From an uncultured Acetatifactor sp. (GTDB lineage: Bacteria > Bacillota > Clostridia > Lachnospirales > Lachnospiraceae): a stretch of 64,000 bases of DNA. Both the position numbers and the translations under genes were made by a program. Where the stretch lies: assembly GCA_910585615.1 (NCBI GenBank), contig CAJUFO010000016.1:1-64000 (forward strand), read 5' to 3'. The notes under the pieces were generated by a model. That model was not told the DNA's origin and made no database searches. It saw only the letters and a program-made list of their open reading frames with translations. Shown piece after piece: positions 51,453-60,430 of the stretch (the stretch's first letter is position 1; every line of letters starts with the position of its first letter).

Positions 51453-51971
51453 ATGATCATTCTGATTGCAGGCGCATCCCACACGGGAAAGACCGCCCTG
51501 GCCCAAAGGCTGCTGGAAAAATATCACTACCCCTACCTGTCCATCGACCATCTGAAGATGGGCCTCATCAGAAGCGGCTACACGGAGCTGACCCCGTCAG
51601 ACGATGATGCGCTGACCCCCTATCTCTGGCCCGTGGTCAGGGAGATGGTGAAGACGGCCATCGAGAACGGCCAGAACCTTGTGGTGGAGGGCTGCTACAT
51701 CCCCTTTGACTGGAGACAGGGCTTCGGGGAGGATTACCTGAGGGAAATCCGTTACCGCTGCCTCATCATGACGCCGGATTACATCCGGAACCATTTCGCC
51801 GACATCCGCCGATACGCCTGTGTCATCGAGCAGCGTCTGGACGATTCCTGGTACGATGCCGATACCTTCCTGGAGGAAAATGCCCGCAACTTGGAGATGT
51901 GCAGGAAATACGGCAACGATTACATCCTGATTGACGACGGATACCGGGTGGACATAGATTTATATATATAA
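51453..51971 (+). CDS. P-loop kinase-like protein (AAA/adenylate-kinase type)
   Basis: 172 residues. ILIAGASHTGKTALAQRLL is a Walker A loop; LSIDHLKMGLI and VVEGCYIPFDW correspond to acceptor-binding and Walker B regions of small kinases, and RNHFADIRRYACVIEQR looks like a lid. Substrate unknown. First plus-strand gene; AGGAGAG precedes ATG at 51453, and a possible -10 TAAAAT lies about 60 bases upstream. Its last codons and TAA stop fall in the TA-rich start of repeat copy B, so the C-terminus may have been set by that element. Confidence 0.78.
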   Translation: MIILIAGASHTGKTALAQRLLEKYHYPYLSIDHLKMGLIRSGYTELTPSDDDALTPYLWPVVREMVKTAIENGQNLVVEGCYIPFDWRQGFGEDYLREIRYRCLIMTPDYIRNHFADIRRYACVIEQRLDDSWYDADTFLEENARNLEMCRKYGNDYILIDDGYRVDIDLYI

Positions 51972-52056
51972 ACGGCATTTAATTCTTGCCAGTCCCATAG
52001 CACAGCCAGTCATGCCGTTTATCCGGTTTTTGGCAAGATTTAATCGCTACATATAT
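51965..52056. repeat. Dispersed ~95-bp repeat, copy B
   Basis: Same element as 19818-19910. Arms AAACGGCAT and ATGCCGTTT, and here also CTTGCCA with TGGCAAG, can pair; the two stems interleave in a pseudoknot-like order. It fills the gap between the kinase gene and the alkyltransferase-like gene and supplies the stop codon of the former. Confidence 0.8.
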
Positions 52057-52081
52057 AGATACCGGAAAGAGAGGCATCCCC

Positions 52082-52435
52082 ATGGATTTTTATCAGAAAA
52101 TGGCCCTTGTCTGCGGGCGCATCCCGGAGGGCCGGGTGGCCACCTACGGGCAGATCGCCCTTCTGTGCGGCAAGCCGAAGAATGCCCGCCAGGTGGGCTA
52201 CGGCTTAAAGCGCGGCCTGGCCAGGACACCGGACGGCAAGCCTGCGGACATCCCCGCCCACCGCATCGTCAATGCCAAAGGCCTGCTGGCCGGGGCCGTC
52301 TATTTCGACACTCCCGACCTGCAGAAGCTCCTGCTGGAGGCAGAGGGCGTGGAGGTAAAGCGGACAGAGGAGGGCTGGAAGGTGGACCTGAAGCGTTTCG
52401 GCTGGGCCAATACCTTTGAGGACGCTGTCCTGTAG
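52082..52435 (+). CDS. Alkyltransferase-like protein (MGMT family without the active-site Cys)
   Basis: 117 residues of the MGMT/Ogt DNA-binding domain: FYQKMALVCGRIPEGRVATYGQIA, then ARQVGYGLKRG. The active-site block, PCHRV in methyltransferases, is PAHRIVNAKG here, so the acceptor Cys is replaced by Ala as in known bacterial ATL proteins. ATLs bind O6-alkylguanine and hand it to nucleotide excision repair. GAGG lies seven bases before the ATG. Confidence 0.9.
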   Translation: MDFYQKMALVCGRIPEGRVATYGQIALLCGKPKNARQVGYGLKRGLARTPDGKPADIPAHRIVNAKGLLAGAVYFDTPDLQKLLLEAEGVEVKRTEEGWKVDLKRFGWANTFEDAVL

Positions 52436-52555
52436 CAGACATTCTCTCCTCCGCCTCCCAGATTTCATGTCGGCCTTCTCAGGAAAAGCCGTCGAACAGC
52501 CGATAAAGAAAGTGAAAGAGGGAACGCATAGATTCCAGAAAGGCAGGTAATCCAC

Positions 52556-52798
52556 ATGAACGATATGACTCAGATGCTGCACACCATGGAGAACACCCTG
52601 CGTCTGCAGAACCGGGCCAGAGCCGAGAGAAGGGCCCGGAAGGCGGAGGAGGAGAAAAGGGAATTCCAGGAAAAGCTCATGCGCGCTGCCGCCAGCAAGA
52701 TGGAGCTGGACGGCCTGGCATCCAAGGCCAAAGGATCGGAGGATGCGGTGCAGCGCGACCAGCTGATTGGCATGATGGGCACAGGCTCCCTCTTCTGA
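52556..52798 (+). CDS. Small charged helical protein, unknown
   Basis: 80 residues, almost wholly helical and charged (LRLQNRARAERRARKAEEEK), ending GMMGTGSLF. A coiled-coil is likely from residues 10 to 50. A weak binding site (GGCAGG) precedes the ATG. Codon use fits the neighbours. No family recognised. Confidence 0.5.
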   Translation: MNDMTQMLHTMENTLRLQNRARAERRARKAEEEKREFQEKLMRAAASKMELDGLASKAKGSEDAVQRDQLIGMMGTGSLF

Positions 52799-52866
52799 GA
52801 GCCGAAGGCCCCTTTCACAATGAACAGGAATGCTGTCGAATCTGTTGGCTCTGTGAGGCGGTCGCC

Positions 52867-54894
52867 TCATAGAATCAGCAGATCCTGTTCGTAAAGCGTC
52901 TTCAAATCCAGCCGCCTCTGGCGGCTGCCAAACTGTATGAGGACCTGGTTCTTCCCCTCCTCCACGACGACACCCTCCCCGAACTTCTTATGTCTCACAA
53001 TCAGCCCCTGCCCGATAGCATCGCGGAATTTCCGGTATTTCATCTGGGCGAACAGTTCCGTGCGGAATGCCGACTTCCTGTTCAGGCCGAAGACCGACAG
53101 CATGTCCTTCGCCCGGGTGATGGCCACATAGAACAGGCGGCGCTCATCCTCATATGTCTGCCGTTCCTTCTCGTCCATATCCGCCTCTCGCTCCGGCACG
53201 GCCTCCGGAAAGATGCCGTCCGCCACGTCCATCAGATAGACCCTGTCATACTCCAGGCCCTTGCTGGCGTGGATGGTGGACAGGAGAAAGGGGCAGCCCG
53301 CGTCATATTTCTTCTCCTCGACGGTCCTGCGCAACACATCCAGCCGTTCCACCAGGCCCAGAGGGCTGTCCTCATAGTGGGCGATGGCCCTCAGGATGGC
53401 CAGCTTGCCGTCGCTGACCCCGGCCCGCCTCAGATAATCCCGATACCCCATCTCCTGGGCAATCCGGTCCAGCGCCGCCTCCGCCGAATCCGACAGCAGG
53501 CTCCTGAACTGCAGCCGCACCGCCCTGCAGCTTGATACCGTCTTCTCCTCCAGGCGGCCGAAGCGAATCGCGGCCTCCAGGACGTCCATGTCCTTTTTCT
53601 CACTGATTTCGCAGATGCGCTGCGCCGCCTGCCTGTTGATATAGGAAGACATCTTGTAGTATATCTGTAGGAACAGCTCCGTGTCCTTGGGATTCGACGC
53701 GAACAGGATAATGTTCCGGATGTCCTGTACCACCCGATGGGTGAAGAAAGCCATGTCCGCGTTGCGGATCCTGTAGGGGATGCCCCGCCGCTCCAGAAGG
53801 TCTATCAGGGGCAGGGCGCTCTCATTGTCCCGGTAGAGGACGGCGGTCTGTATCCTGCACTCTTCCGCCACTTTGGCCAGGTAGGTATACTGGGCGCCCC
53901 GGCTTTTCAGGGGGATCTCCCTGATGTCTGCCCCGGCGGGCCTGGATGCCCTCATGCGCTTGGCATGGCGCAGGACGTTCTTCTGGATGAAGCAGTCCGC
54001 GGCCTCCACGATCTGGGCGCAGGAGCGGAAATTCTCCTCCATCAGCAGCACCCGGGCCCCGGGATGCTCCTGCTCGAAGGAGAGCAGGGCCTGGGGGTAG
54101 GCCGCCCGGAAGCCGTAGATGCTCTGATCCTCGTCCCCCACCATGAACAGGTTGTCCCTGCCCCCGGCCAGCCTACGGATGATTGCATGCTGGATTCTGG
54201 AGGTGTCCTGGGCCTCGTCCACACAGATATAAGGAAACCTTCTCCGGAAATATTCCAGGGTCTCCGGGCTCCTCGCCAGGATATTGCCCGCGTAGAGCAT
54301 CTGGTCGTCATAGTCCATCAGGCCCCGGGCCCGCAGCTCCTCCCGATAGAGCCTGTAAATCTCCGAGATGCGCCAGTCACTGTCCTGCTCCAGCTTTTTG
54401 ATTTCCGTCTCGTCCAGCATGCTGTTCTTGATATAGGCAATCAATGTCCGGATTCCCTTTAGGTCCCCCTCTGTGGCATAGCCGCCCTCCACCCTCTGAT
54501 AGATGGCGGAAAGCATCCCTGCGATGCGCTTTTCGTCCGTCACAAGGGAGAAGGGGCTCTTTCCTACGGATTGACTGTAATAGTCGATAATCTTGGCGCA
54601 GACGCCGTTAATGGTGCGGAACTCCATGTGCCTGCCCGGCTCCTCCCCGAAGCGCTCCGCGAACCGGGCCGCCATGTCCCTGGTGGCGGCCACGGTATAG
54701 GTCAGGGTCAGGATGTTCTCCGGCGGTATCCCCGCGCAGTGCATCATGTATCCCAGCCTGGCCACCAGGACGGTGGTCTTGCCGCTGCCGGGCACCGCCA
54801 GCAGCAGGATAGGGCCCTCCACCGCGCGGACAGCCTCGGTCTGCTGGTCGGTGAGGCGGATATGGAATTTGTCACGGAATTCTTCGTATGTCAT
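52867..54894 (-). CDS. UvrD/Rep-type superfamily 1 DNA helicase
   Basis: 675 residues. Helicase motifs in order: LTDQQTEAV (Q motif), VPGSGKTT (Walker A), TYTVAATRDMAARF (Ia), VDEAQDTSRIQHAI (II), VGDEDQSIYGFRAA (III), STIHASKGLEYDRVYL (V) and YVAITRAKDML (VI). It should unwind DNA in repair or replication restart. It is somewhat shorter than PcrA (about 740) and ends in a small Tudor-like piece (GLIVRHKKFGEGVVVEEGKNQVLIQFGS). It is divergent from the Suv3-like gene, with 214 bp between. Confidence 0.92.
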   Translation of the reverse strand: MTYEEFRDKFHIRLTDQQTEAVRAVEGPILLLAVPGSGKTTVLVARLGYMMHCAGIPPENILTLTYTVAATRDMAARFAERFGEEPGRHMEFRTINGVCAKIIDYYSQSVGKSPFSLVTDEKRIAGMLSAIYQRVEGGYATEGDLKGIRTLIAYIKNSMLDETEIKKLEQDSDWRISEIYRLYREELRARGLMDYDDQMLYAGNILARSPETLEYFRRRFPYICVDEAQDTSRIQHAIIRRLAGGRDNLFMVGDEDQSIYGFRAAYPQALLSFEQEHPGARVLLMEENFRSCAQIVEAADCFIQKNVLRHAKRMRASRPAGADIREIPLKSRGAQYTYLAKVAEECRIQTAVLYRDNESALPLIDLLERRGIPYRIRNADMAFFTHRVVQDIRNIILFASNPKDTELFLQIYYKMSSYINRQAAQRICEISEKKDMDVLEAAIRFGRLEEKTVSSCRAVRLQFRSLLSDSAEAALDRIAQEMGYRDYLRRAGVSDGKLAILRAIAHYEDSPLGLVERLDVLRRTVEEKKYDAGCPFLLSTIHASKGLEYDRVYLMDVADGIFPEAVPEREADMDEKERQTYEDERRLFYVAITRAKDMLSVFGLNRKSAFRTELFAQMKYRKFRDAIGQGLIVRHKKFGEGVVVEEGKNQVLIQFGSRQRRLDLKTLYEQDLLIL

Positions 54895-55035
54895 CACAGC
54901 CTGTCGCTCCGTACTCCTAAAGTCATTATAACTCTAATGTAACATTTTTTCTCTCAATGTCAATATCCGAATCATTTTCCACCCCCATTATCCGCGCATC
55001 CGGATTTTATGCTTCCCCAAACCGCTGTTTTATGC

Positions 55036-55041
55036 TATACT
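55036..55041 (+). promoter_or_regulatory. Possible extended -10 promoter of the Suv3-like gene
   Basis: TATGCTATACT contains TGC directly before TATACT, an extended -10; no good -35 is seen. It lies about 68 bases before the start codon at 55109. Confidence 0.4.
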
Positions 55042-55108
55042 AATCCAGATATCGATACACTCAGACAGTACAGCAAAGGCGGCCCGCGGGCCGATACGGG
55101 ACGATCAG

Positions 55109-57178
55109 ATGATACAGAAAGAAAAACTGTCGCAGTTCTATTTTTCCCAGTACAAGGACTGCGCCAAAGCTCTGAAAAAGAAGAACAATGAGGGAAAAAA
55201 GACATATATGGAGCGCCTGGACCGGCTGCTCGCGGAGCTGAAGCGTTCAAAGGAAGGGAAGGTGAGCCAGGCCCACCTGGAGGAATACCACAGGCAGCTG
55301 CGCAACCTGGCCTATTTCGCCTTTCGGGAGAACAACCAAATCGCCGTCATGAAGATCCGCGACCTCATCGTAGGCGAGCTGGTGCGCCTGGACGTGGCGA
55401 ACCTCAAACCCGAGGAACAGGAGCTGGTGACCGCCAGGCTCCTGGAATTCCTGCGCGGGGAGCAGAACTTCGACATCTGCCAGAAGAGCCTGCGCTCCAC
55501 CCTGGGCCGCTATGTGAACGTGGAGCTGCGGGGCCAGATCATCGACCTGGTGCCCACCAGGCCGGAGACGGAGTTCCCGAAGGCCCTGGAGATGTCCAGG
55601 CGGTTCGTCCTCCACATAGGCCCCACCAACTGCGGAAAGACCTATCAGGCCCTGGAAAGGCTGAAGGAGGCGGAGAACGGCGTCTACCTGGGCCCCTTAA
55701 GGCTGCTGGCCCTGGAGGTCTATGAGAAGATGAAGGATACAGGGATTCCCTGCACCATGCTCACGGGGGAGGAGCGTATCTACGAGGAGAACAGCCGTAT
55801 CATTTCCTCCACGGTGGAGATGCTGGACCTGGACCAAAGATACGACGTGGCCGTCATTGACGAGGCGCAGATGATCGCGGATTCCGACAGGGGCCACTCC
55901 TGGACCAGGGCCATCCTGGGCGTGCAGGCGGCAGAAGTCCATGTGTGCTTAAGCCCCTCGGCGGAGGAGGTCGTCACCCATTTGATCGCGCTGTGCGGCG
56001 ATTCCTTCGAAGTCCACAGGTATGAGCGCAAGACCCGGCTGCTCTGCGAGGATGTCCCCTTCTCCTTCCCGGACGATGTGCAGGAGGGGGATGCCCTGAT
56101 CGTCTTTACCAAGCGGATGGTGCTGGACATCGCAGGGCGGCTGGAGCGCAGCGGCATCCAGGTCAGCGTCATCTACGGAAGCCTTCCCCCTGAAATCCGG
56201 CGCAGGCAGATCCAGATTTTCGCGGAGGGCAAGACCCGCATCGTCGTATCCACGGATGCCATCGGCATGGGGCTGAACCTTCCGGTGCGGCGAATCGTCT
56301 TCATACAGACCAGCAAGTTCGACGGCAAGCAGAACCGCCCTCTGATGACTTCGGAAATCCGCCAGATTGCGGGACGGGCAGGGCGTTTCGGACTATATGA
56401 CACCGGGTATGTGAACGCGGTGGGGGAAGAGGGCCTGACGTTTATCCGAGAGCGTTTTTACGAAGACGAGCCCAAGGTGGAGCATGTCAGCCTGGGCTTC
56501 CCCCAGGTGCTCCTGGACATGGACGAGCCCCTGGACGCGGTGATGAAGATTTGGAAATCCGTGGAGATAGAGCCACCCTTTGAGAAAATCAGCATCGAGG
56601 AAGTGCTTTTCCTGTATGAGCGGGCCTACAAGGACAGAAAGGAAATCGACGGGTTCGAGGACAAGCACATGCTCTACCGCATGCTGACCTGCTCCATCGA
56701 CACCAGGAACCGGGACGTAGTGGCACTGTGGCTGTATTACTGCAAGACCTATACGGCGGATGTGTCCCTGCACTTCCCGGCGCTGATTATGTGCTCCGAT
56801 ACGGGGCTGATGCGCTATGAGACCTTCTATAAGCTGCTGGATCTGTACTACCAGTTCTCGGTGCGGATGGGAAAGGATGTGGATCTGGCCCGTCTGGACA
56901 GGGAGCGGTCAAAGACGGAAGACACCATCATGCGGTATCTGACCAAGGACAAGAAGATGTACATCCGCAAGTGCCAGGTCTGCGGAGCCCCTCTGTCCTT
57001 AGAGACATCCTTCGGCGTCTGTGACAGTTGCTTCGCCCTGGCAAGGCAGGAGGGCAAGTCCATCGCGGCGCTGTCCGCCAGGAAACGGGGCGATGGCAGG
57101 TCCCGTGAAGGCGCCCCGGGCCGTGCCCGGAAAGACGCGCCCCGCCGCAGGCGCTACCACAGGCGGCAGAACATGTAG
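55109..57178 (+). CDS. Suv3-like DExH RNA helicase with zinc-ribbon tail
   Basis: 689 residues. The core matches Suv3, the mitochondrial RNA degradosome helicase: FVLHIGPTNCGKTYQAL (Walker A), GPLRLLALEVYEKM, ISSTVEMLDL, VIDEAQMIAD (motif II), VSTDAIGMGLNLPVRRIVF and RQIAGRAGRFG (motif VI). A helical N-terminal domain of about 165 residues precedes it. After the core come a four-Cys zinc ribbon (CQVCGAPL ... CDSC) and a basic Arg/Gly tail suited to RNA binding. Bacterial Suv3 is uncommon; a role in RNA decay alongside PNPase is plausible but unproven. RBS is weak. Confidence 0.88.
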   Translation: MIQKEKLSQFYFSQYKDCAKALKKKNNEGKKTYMERLDRLLAELKRSKEGKVSQAHLEEYHRQLRNLAYFAFRENNQIAVMKIRDLIVGELVRLDVANLKPEEQELVTARLLEFLRGEQNFDICQKSLRSTLGRYVNVELRGQIIDLVPTRPETEFPKALEMSRRFVLHIGPTNCGKTYQALERLKEAENGVYLGPLRLLALEVYEKMKDTGIPCTMLTGEERIYEENSRIISSTVEMLDLDQRYDVAVIDEAQMIADSDRGHSWTRAILGVQAAEVHVCLSPSAEEVVTHLIALCGDSFEVHRYERKTRLLCEDVPFSFPDDVQEGDALIVFTKRMVLDIAGRLERSGIQVSVIYGSLPPEIRRRQIQIFAEGKTRIVVSTDAIGMGLNLPVRRIVFIQTSKFDGKQNRPLMTSEIRQIAGRAGRFGLYDTGYVNAVGEEGLTFIRERFYEDEPKVEHVSLGFPQVLLDMDEPLDAVMKIWKSVEIEPPFEKISIEEVLFLYERAYKDRKEIDGFEDKHMLYRMLTCSIDTRNRDVVALWLYYCKTYTADVSLHFPALIMCSDTGLMRYETFYKLLDLYYQFSVRMGKDVDLARLDRERSKTEDTIMRYLTKDKKMYIRKCQVCGAPLSLETSFGVCDSCFALARQEGKSIAALSARKRGDGRSREGAPGRARKDAPRRRRYHRRQNM

Positions 57179-57192
57179 CGCTCTCAATGCCA

Positions 57193-57214
57193 GGCTCCGG
57201 CTTTCACCGGAGCC
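57193..57214 (+). terminator. Terminator of the Suv3-like gene
   Basis: GGCTCCGG and CCGGAGCC pair around CTTTCA, followed by AGAACTTTCTTTCC, T-rich though not a pure run. It lies 15 bases past the stop codon. Confidence 0.6.
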
Positions 57215-57247
57215 AGAACTTTCTTTCCGTCCGAACCTCTCACAGTC

Positions 57248-60070
57248 TCAGTCCCCGCATGCGCCGTTGGGGACGATGCCCACTGTAAATATCTCAAAGG
57301 GCTTCACTGTCATGTGATAGCTTCCGTCCCCTCCCGGGGCTGCCGCCTGGAGCCTTTCTTCAATTACATTGCTGTGATACATTTCTTCGAACCATGCCTG
57401 CCTGTCTATAGTCAGCTCCACCGCTTCCCTGGTCTCGTTCACGAAGCGGACGATGATATCCCTGTCCCCGTCCTTTTTCTTGAATCCCGTCAGGTTCAGC
57501 CCTTTTCCGCTCCATTTGAAGAAGCCGGCCTTCGGCGGCAATGTCTTTCCGCCCATGTCCTCCATGCATCCTGCCCCGTCCTTCAGATAGCCGCGCTTTG
57601 ACGCCAGGCTCACCGCCGACAGCTTCGTCTGGAAGAGATGCCCCTCCGTAAAGGCCGCCGCAACGTCCTCCTTTTTGTAAGGGACGATCTCGTATGCCAC
57701 GGTATGCGTCCCGGGAAGCTGTGCCGCAGGCGTGGGGAAATCGCCCCAGTCGCCCATCTCTCCGGTACAGCGCAGCAGGGTCACCGCGATGGCATTGTCC
57801 CTGTCCGGCAGCACCTCATACTCGTACAGGCCGAAATTCGCCACCAATATGCCGTCCTTGTCATCATCCATGGCCACGAAGTTCTGCTGGTGCTCGCAGC
57901 CGCTGGGGTTCTGCCACGCTTTGCCGTGGCGGTTGGGACGCTCCACCACCTCAAGGGTAGAGTCCGCGAAATGCGTTTCCGTCTGCAGGCCGGTGGGTAT
58001 CATCACCCGGATCCTGTGATCCTTCGCCGTATTGTGGATGGTGGTCTCCACCTTGAGCCCCTTCGCGCTGCGCTCCAGACGCAACAGCGTGGTGAGGGCA
58101 AGCTCTACCAGCTCCCTGCTCCGCCCGGCTTTCCGCTCGTACAGCCCCACGCACTGGCGGCGCTCCCGCTCCAGCAGCTCCTCCGCGCCGGCGGGCACCA
58201 TAAGCCTGTGTTCAATCCGGTAGGTACAGCGGTACGGCTCATCCTCAATCAGCTCAATCCGCGCCTCTGTCCCCTGTGTCGTAATCTCCTCCTTGCCGGA
58301 ATCCTGTATGAATATATACTCATTTCCGATATCCCCGCACTCCTCATAGTAGCCCACATGGGGGTAGCGCTTCCCGCTCTCCTTTTCCGTCACGGAATAG
58401 CTGCCGTCCCCGTGGATTTCCACCCGGAGGAACCTGTTTTCCATCACCCTGTCCGCAGGCGTCAGGGAATGTCCTCCTACAGCGCTTTCCGATTCGCAGA
58501 CCGCTGCCATAGCCATCTCTTCCACAGCCCCCGCTTCCCCGACGGCATCCGCCTCCTCCAGGTAGCAGGTGCAATATCCGAATGCGGGCACGTCCTCCGC
58601 CTCAAAGGTCACCTTCACCTGTCTGGCCATATATGGCTGGCGGAACCTGTCATCGGGAAGCTCATAGCCGAACCGCACGCCCATATCCTGGATGCCGGCA
58701 GGAACCCTGTTCCCCGCCGCGTCCTTCAGCACCAGTTCGGGAAGCTGCAGCCGCTCCATTTCCCCATGCTGCCTGGTGAGCCATCCGCCGTAGCTCCTCT
58801 CAAAATCCACCACGGCCTCCACCATGCCGCTTCGGTTCCAGCCGGTTGTATTGAACACCACAATGGGATATATCTTCTTTTCCGCCCCCAGCGCTTTGGT
58901 GTCGATGCGGTCAGCCATCCAGGAGCAGCTGTCCGCGAACAGAGCTTCCGCCACCTGGCGGCTCTTGTCGAAGCGGGTCTTGATCTCCGCGTTCACGGAA
59001 TCCACGCTGCAGCCGCAAATGCTGTCATGGGGATGGTTCTGCATCAGCATCTTCCAGCTATAGCGCAGGAGCTCCTCCGGATAGTCCTTTCCCCACAGGG
59101 AGGCCAGCGCCGCCATGGGCTCCGCCTCTTTTTCCAGGGCGTTCTCGCAGACGCGGTTCATCTGTTTCAGCGGAATGTGGGAGGACGTGGTATTGACCAA
59201 AGTAAAACGGCCGTCCGTCTCCTGGCTGGTCAGCTCCCCCCGCACCGTGGAGATATGCTCCAGCTCCCGGCTCACCGCATCCACGTATGTGTCAAAGTCC
59301 GAGTGGACGAACTCTATGTCCGGATAGAGCCTCCTCGCCGTCTCCAGCGCGGCTCCCAGGTCTTTCTGCACCGGCTGATGGTCGCAGCCGTTCATGAACA
59401 GCAGATGTCTGGTTCCCGCAAACTGCCGCGCGCTGGCCAGTTTTTCCTCCCAGTACGCCCTGGCCGCTTCCTCCTCCACCGGAATCTCTATCCCGTTGCT
59501 GTACCAGTTGGCGAAAAGGATGCCGGGAAGGGCGCTGCCGTCCGGGGATTCCCACATCATCTCCGAGTACATGGATTCGTAATCGCCGCCCTGTACCTCG
59601 TTGTTGAAACCCACCGGCTTCACGCCGCGCCCGAACACGATTGCCTTCATCCCCGCCTGCTTTAAAAGCTGGGGCATCTGTCCCGCATTGCCGAAGGCGT
59701 CGGGGAAATAGCCCACAGGGCAGAGGCCTCCGTATTCCAGCGCCTCCTGCCTTCCCACCAGGAGGTTGCGCACGTTGGCCTCTCCGCTGGTCAGGAACTC
59801 GTCCTGCAGGATATACCAGGGGCCTGCCGAAAACCGCCCTTCCCTGACATGCTTTTTCAGCCTTTCCCTGTTCTGGGGCTTGATCTCCAGATAGTCGTCC
59901 ATCACGATGGTCTGCCCGTCCAGATGGAAGCTCCTGAAAGCTGCGTCTTTTTCAAACAGCTCCATGGACTGGTCGATCAGGTCCACCAGCTTTATCCGAT
60001 GCTGCTCAAACGCCATGTACCATTCTCTGTCCCAGTGAGAATGGGAAATGATATGTACTACTGTCTTCAT
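57248..60070 (-). CDS. Alpha-mannosidase, glycoside hydrolase family 38
   Basis: 940 residues, no signal peptide. ISHSHWDREWYMAFEQH carries the zinc-binding HxD of GH38; GYFPDAFGNAGQMPQLL holds the second zinc ligand and region of the nucleophile; the long beta-rich C-terminal part is also typical. It should hydrolyse alpha-mannosides in the cytoplasm, as part of glycan or N-glycan breakdown. ATG at 60070 follows AGGAGAG. It has its own promoter and no sugar transporter next to it. Confidence 0.92.
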   Translation of the reverse strand: MKTVVHIISHSHWDREWYMAFEQHRIKLVDLIDQSMELFEKDAAFRSFHLDGQTIVMDDYLEIKPQNRERLKKHVREGRFSAGPWYILQDEFLTSGEANVRNLLVGRQEALEYGGLCPVGYFPDAFGNAGQMPQLLKQAGMKAIVFGRGVKPVGFNNEVQGGDYESMYSEMMWESPDGSALPGILFANWYSNGIEIPVEEEAARAYWEEKLASARQFAGTRHLLFMNGCDHQPVQKDLGAALETARRLYPDIEFVHSDFDTYVDAVSRELEHISTVRGELTSQETDGRFTLVNTTSSHIPLKQMNRVCENALEKEAEPMAALASLWGKDYPEELLRYSWKMLMQNHPHDSICGCSVDSVNAEIKTRFDKSRQVAEALFADSCSWMADRIDTKALGAEKKIYPIVVFNTTGWNRSGMVEAVVDFERSYGGWLTRQHGEMERLQLPELVLKDAAGNRVPAGIQDMGVRFGYELPDDRFRQPYMARQVKVTFEAEDVPAFGYCTCYLEEADAVGEAGAVEEMAMAAVCESESAVGGHSLTPADRVMENRFLRVEIHGDGSYSVTEKESGKRYPHVGYYEECGDIGNEYIFIQDSGKEEITTQGTEARIELIEDEPYRCTYRIEHRLMVPAGAEELLERERRQCVGLYERKAGRSRELVELALTTLLRLERSAKGLKVETTIHNTAKDHRIRVMIPTGLQTETHFADSTLEVVERPNRHGKAWQNPSGCEHQQNFVAMDDDKDGILVANFGLYEYEVLPDRDNAIAVTLLRCTGEMGDWGDFPTPAAQLPGTHTVAYEIVPYKKEDVAAAFTEGHLFQTKLSAVSLASKRGYLKDGAGCMEDMGGKTLPPKAGFFKWSGKGLNLTGFKKKDGDRDIIVRFVNETREAVELTIDRQAWFEEMYHSNVIEERLQAAAPGGDGSYHMTVKPFEIFTVGIVPNGACGD

Positions 60071-60127
60071 ACGCTCTCTCCTTCTGATAAGCCAAGGGCT
60101 TTGCCAACGGCTTTCTTTGTACCTCAT

Positions 60128-60156
60128 ATGCTACCATTTTTCCTTCATCCTATCAA
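60128..60156 (-). promoter_or_regulatory. Sigma-A promoter of the alpha-mannosidase gene
   Basis: TTGATA (60151-60156), 17-bp spacer, TAGCAT (60128-60133) on the minus strand, with TGG before the -10. Confidence 0.65.
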
Positions 60157-60305
60157 GCCCGAAAATGTCCTGTGGGCCGTTCCGGAAAAACATCTTTACG
60201 CCTTGACAATCAATACCTGGCTCCCCGCAAAGCCATACTTCCTAAACTCCCATGCAGCCAGCCGCACCACCATACCTGAAAGTCTGAGAGTTTAGGTGAT
60301 GCACA

Positions 60306-60396
60306 CAAAATGAGCAAGAGAAGCTCATTTTGGCGCACAGCTGTCTCCGTTTTTGCGCATAGGAAGCGCAAAAACACTCGCGGTGCCAGAATGGCA
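60306..60396. repeat. Three tandem hairpins behind the deacetylase gene
   Basis: Perfect stems CAAAATGAGC/GCTCATTTTG (60306-60332) and GTTTTTGCGC/GCGCAAAAAC (60349-60375), and a short TGCCA/TGGCA (60384-60396). They lie in the 360-bp gap between the deacetylase stop and the mannosidase promoter. None has a clear T-run on the minus strand. They may be decay barriers or a repeat element; the rest of the gap holds nothing I can name. Confidence 0.6.
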
Positions 60397-60430
60397 TAGG
60401 GACTTTTATAGTAATCATTACACTATTTTT

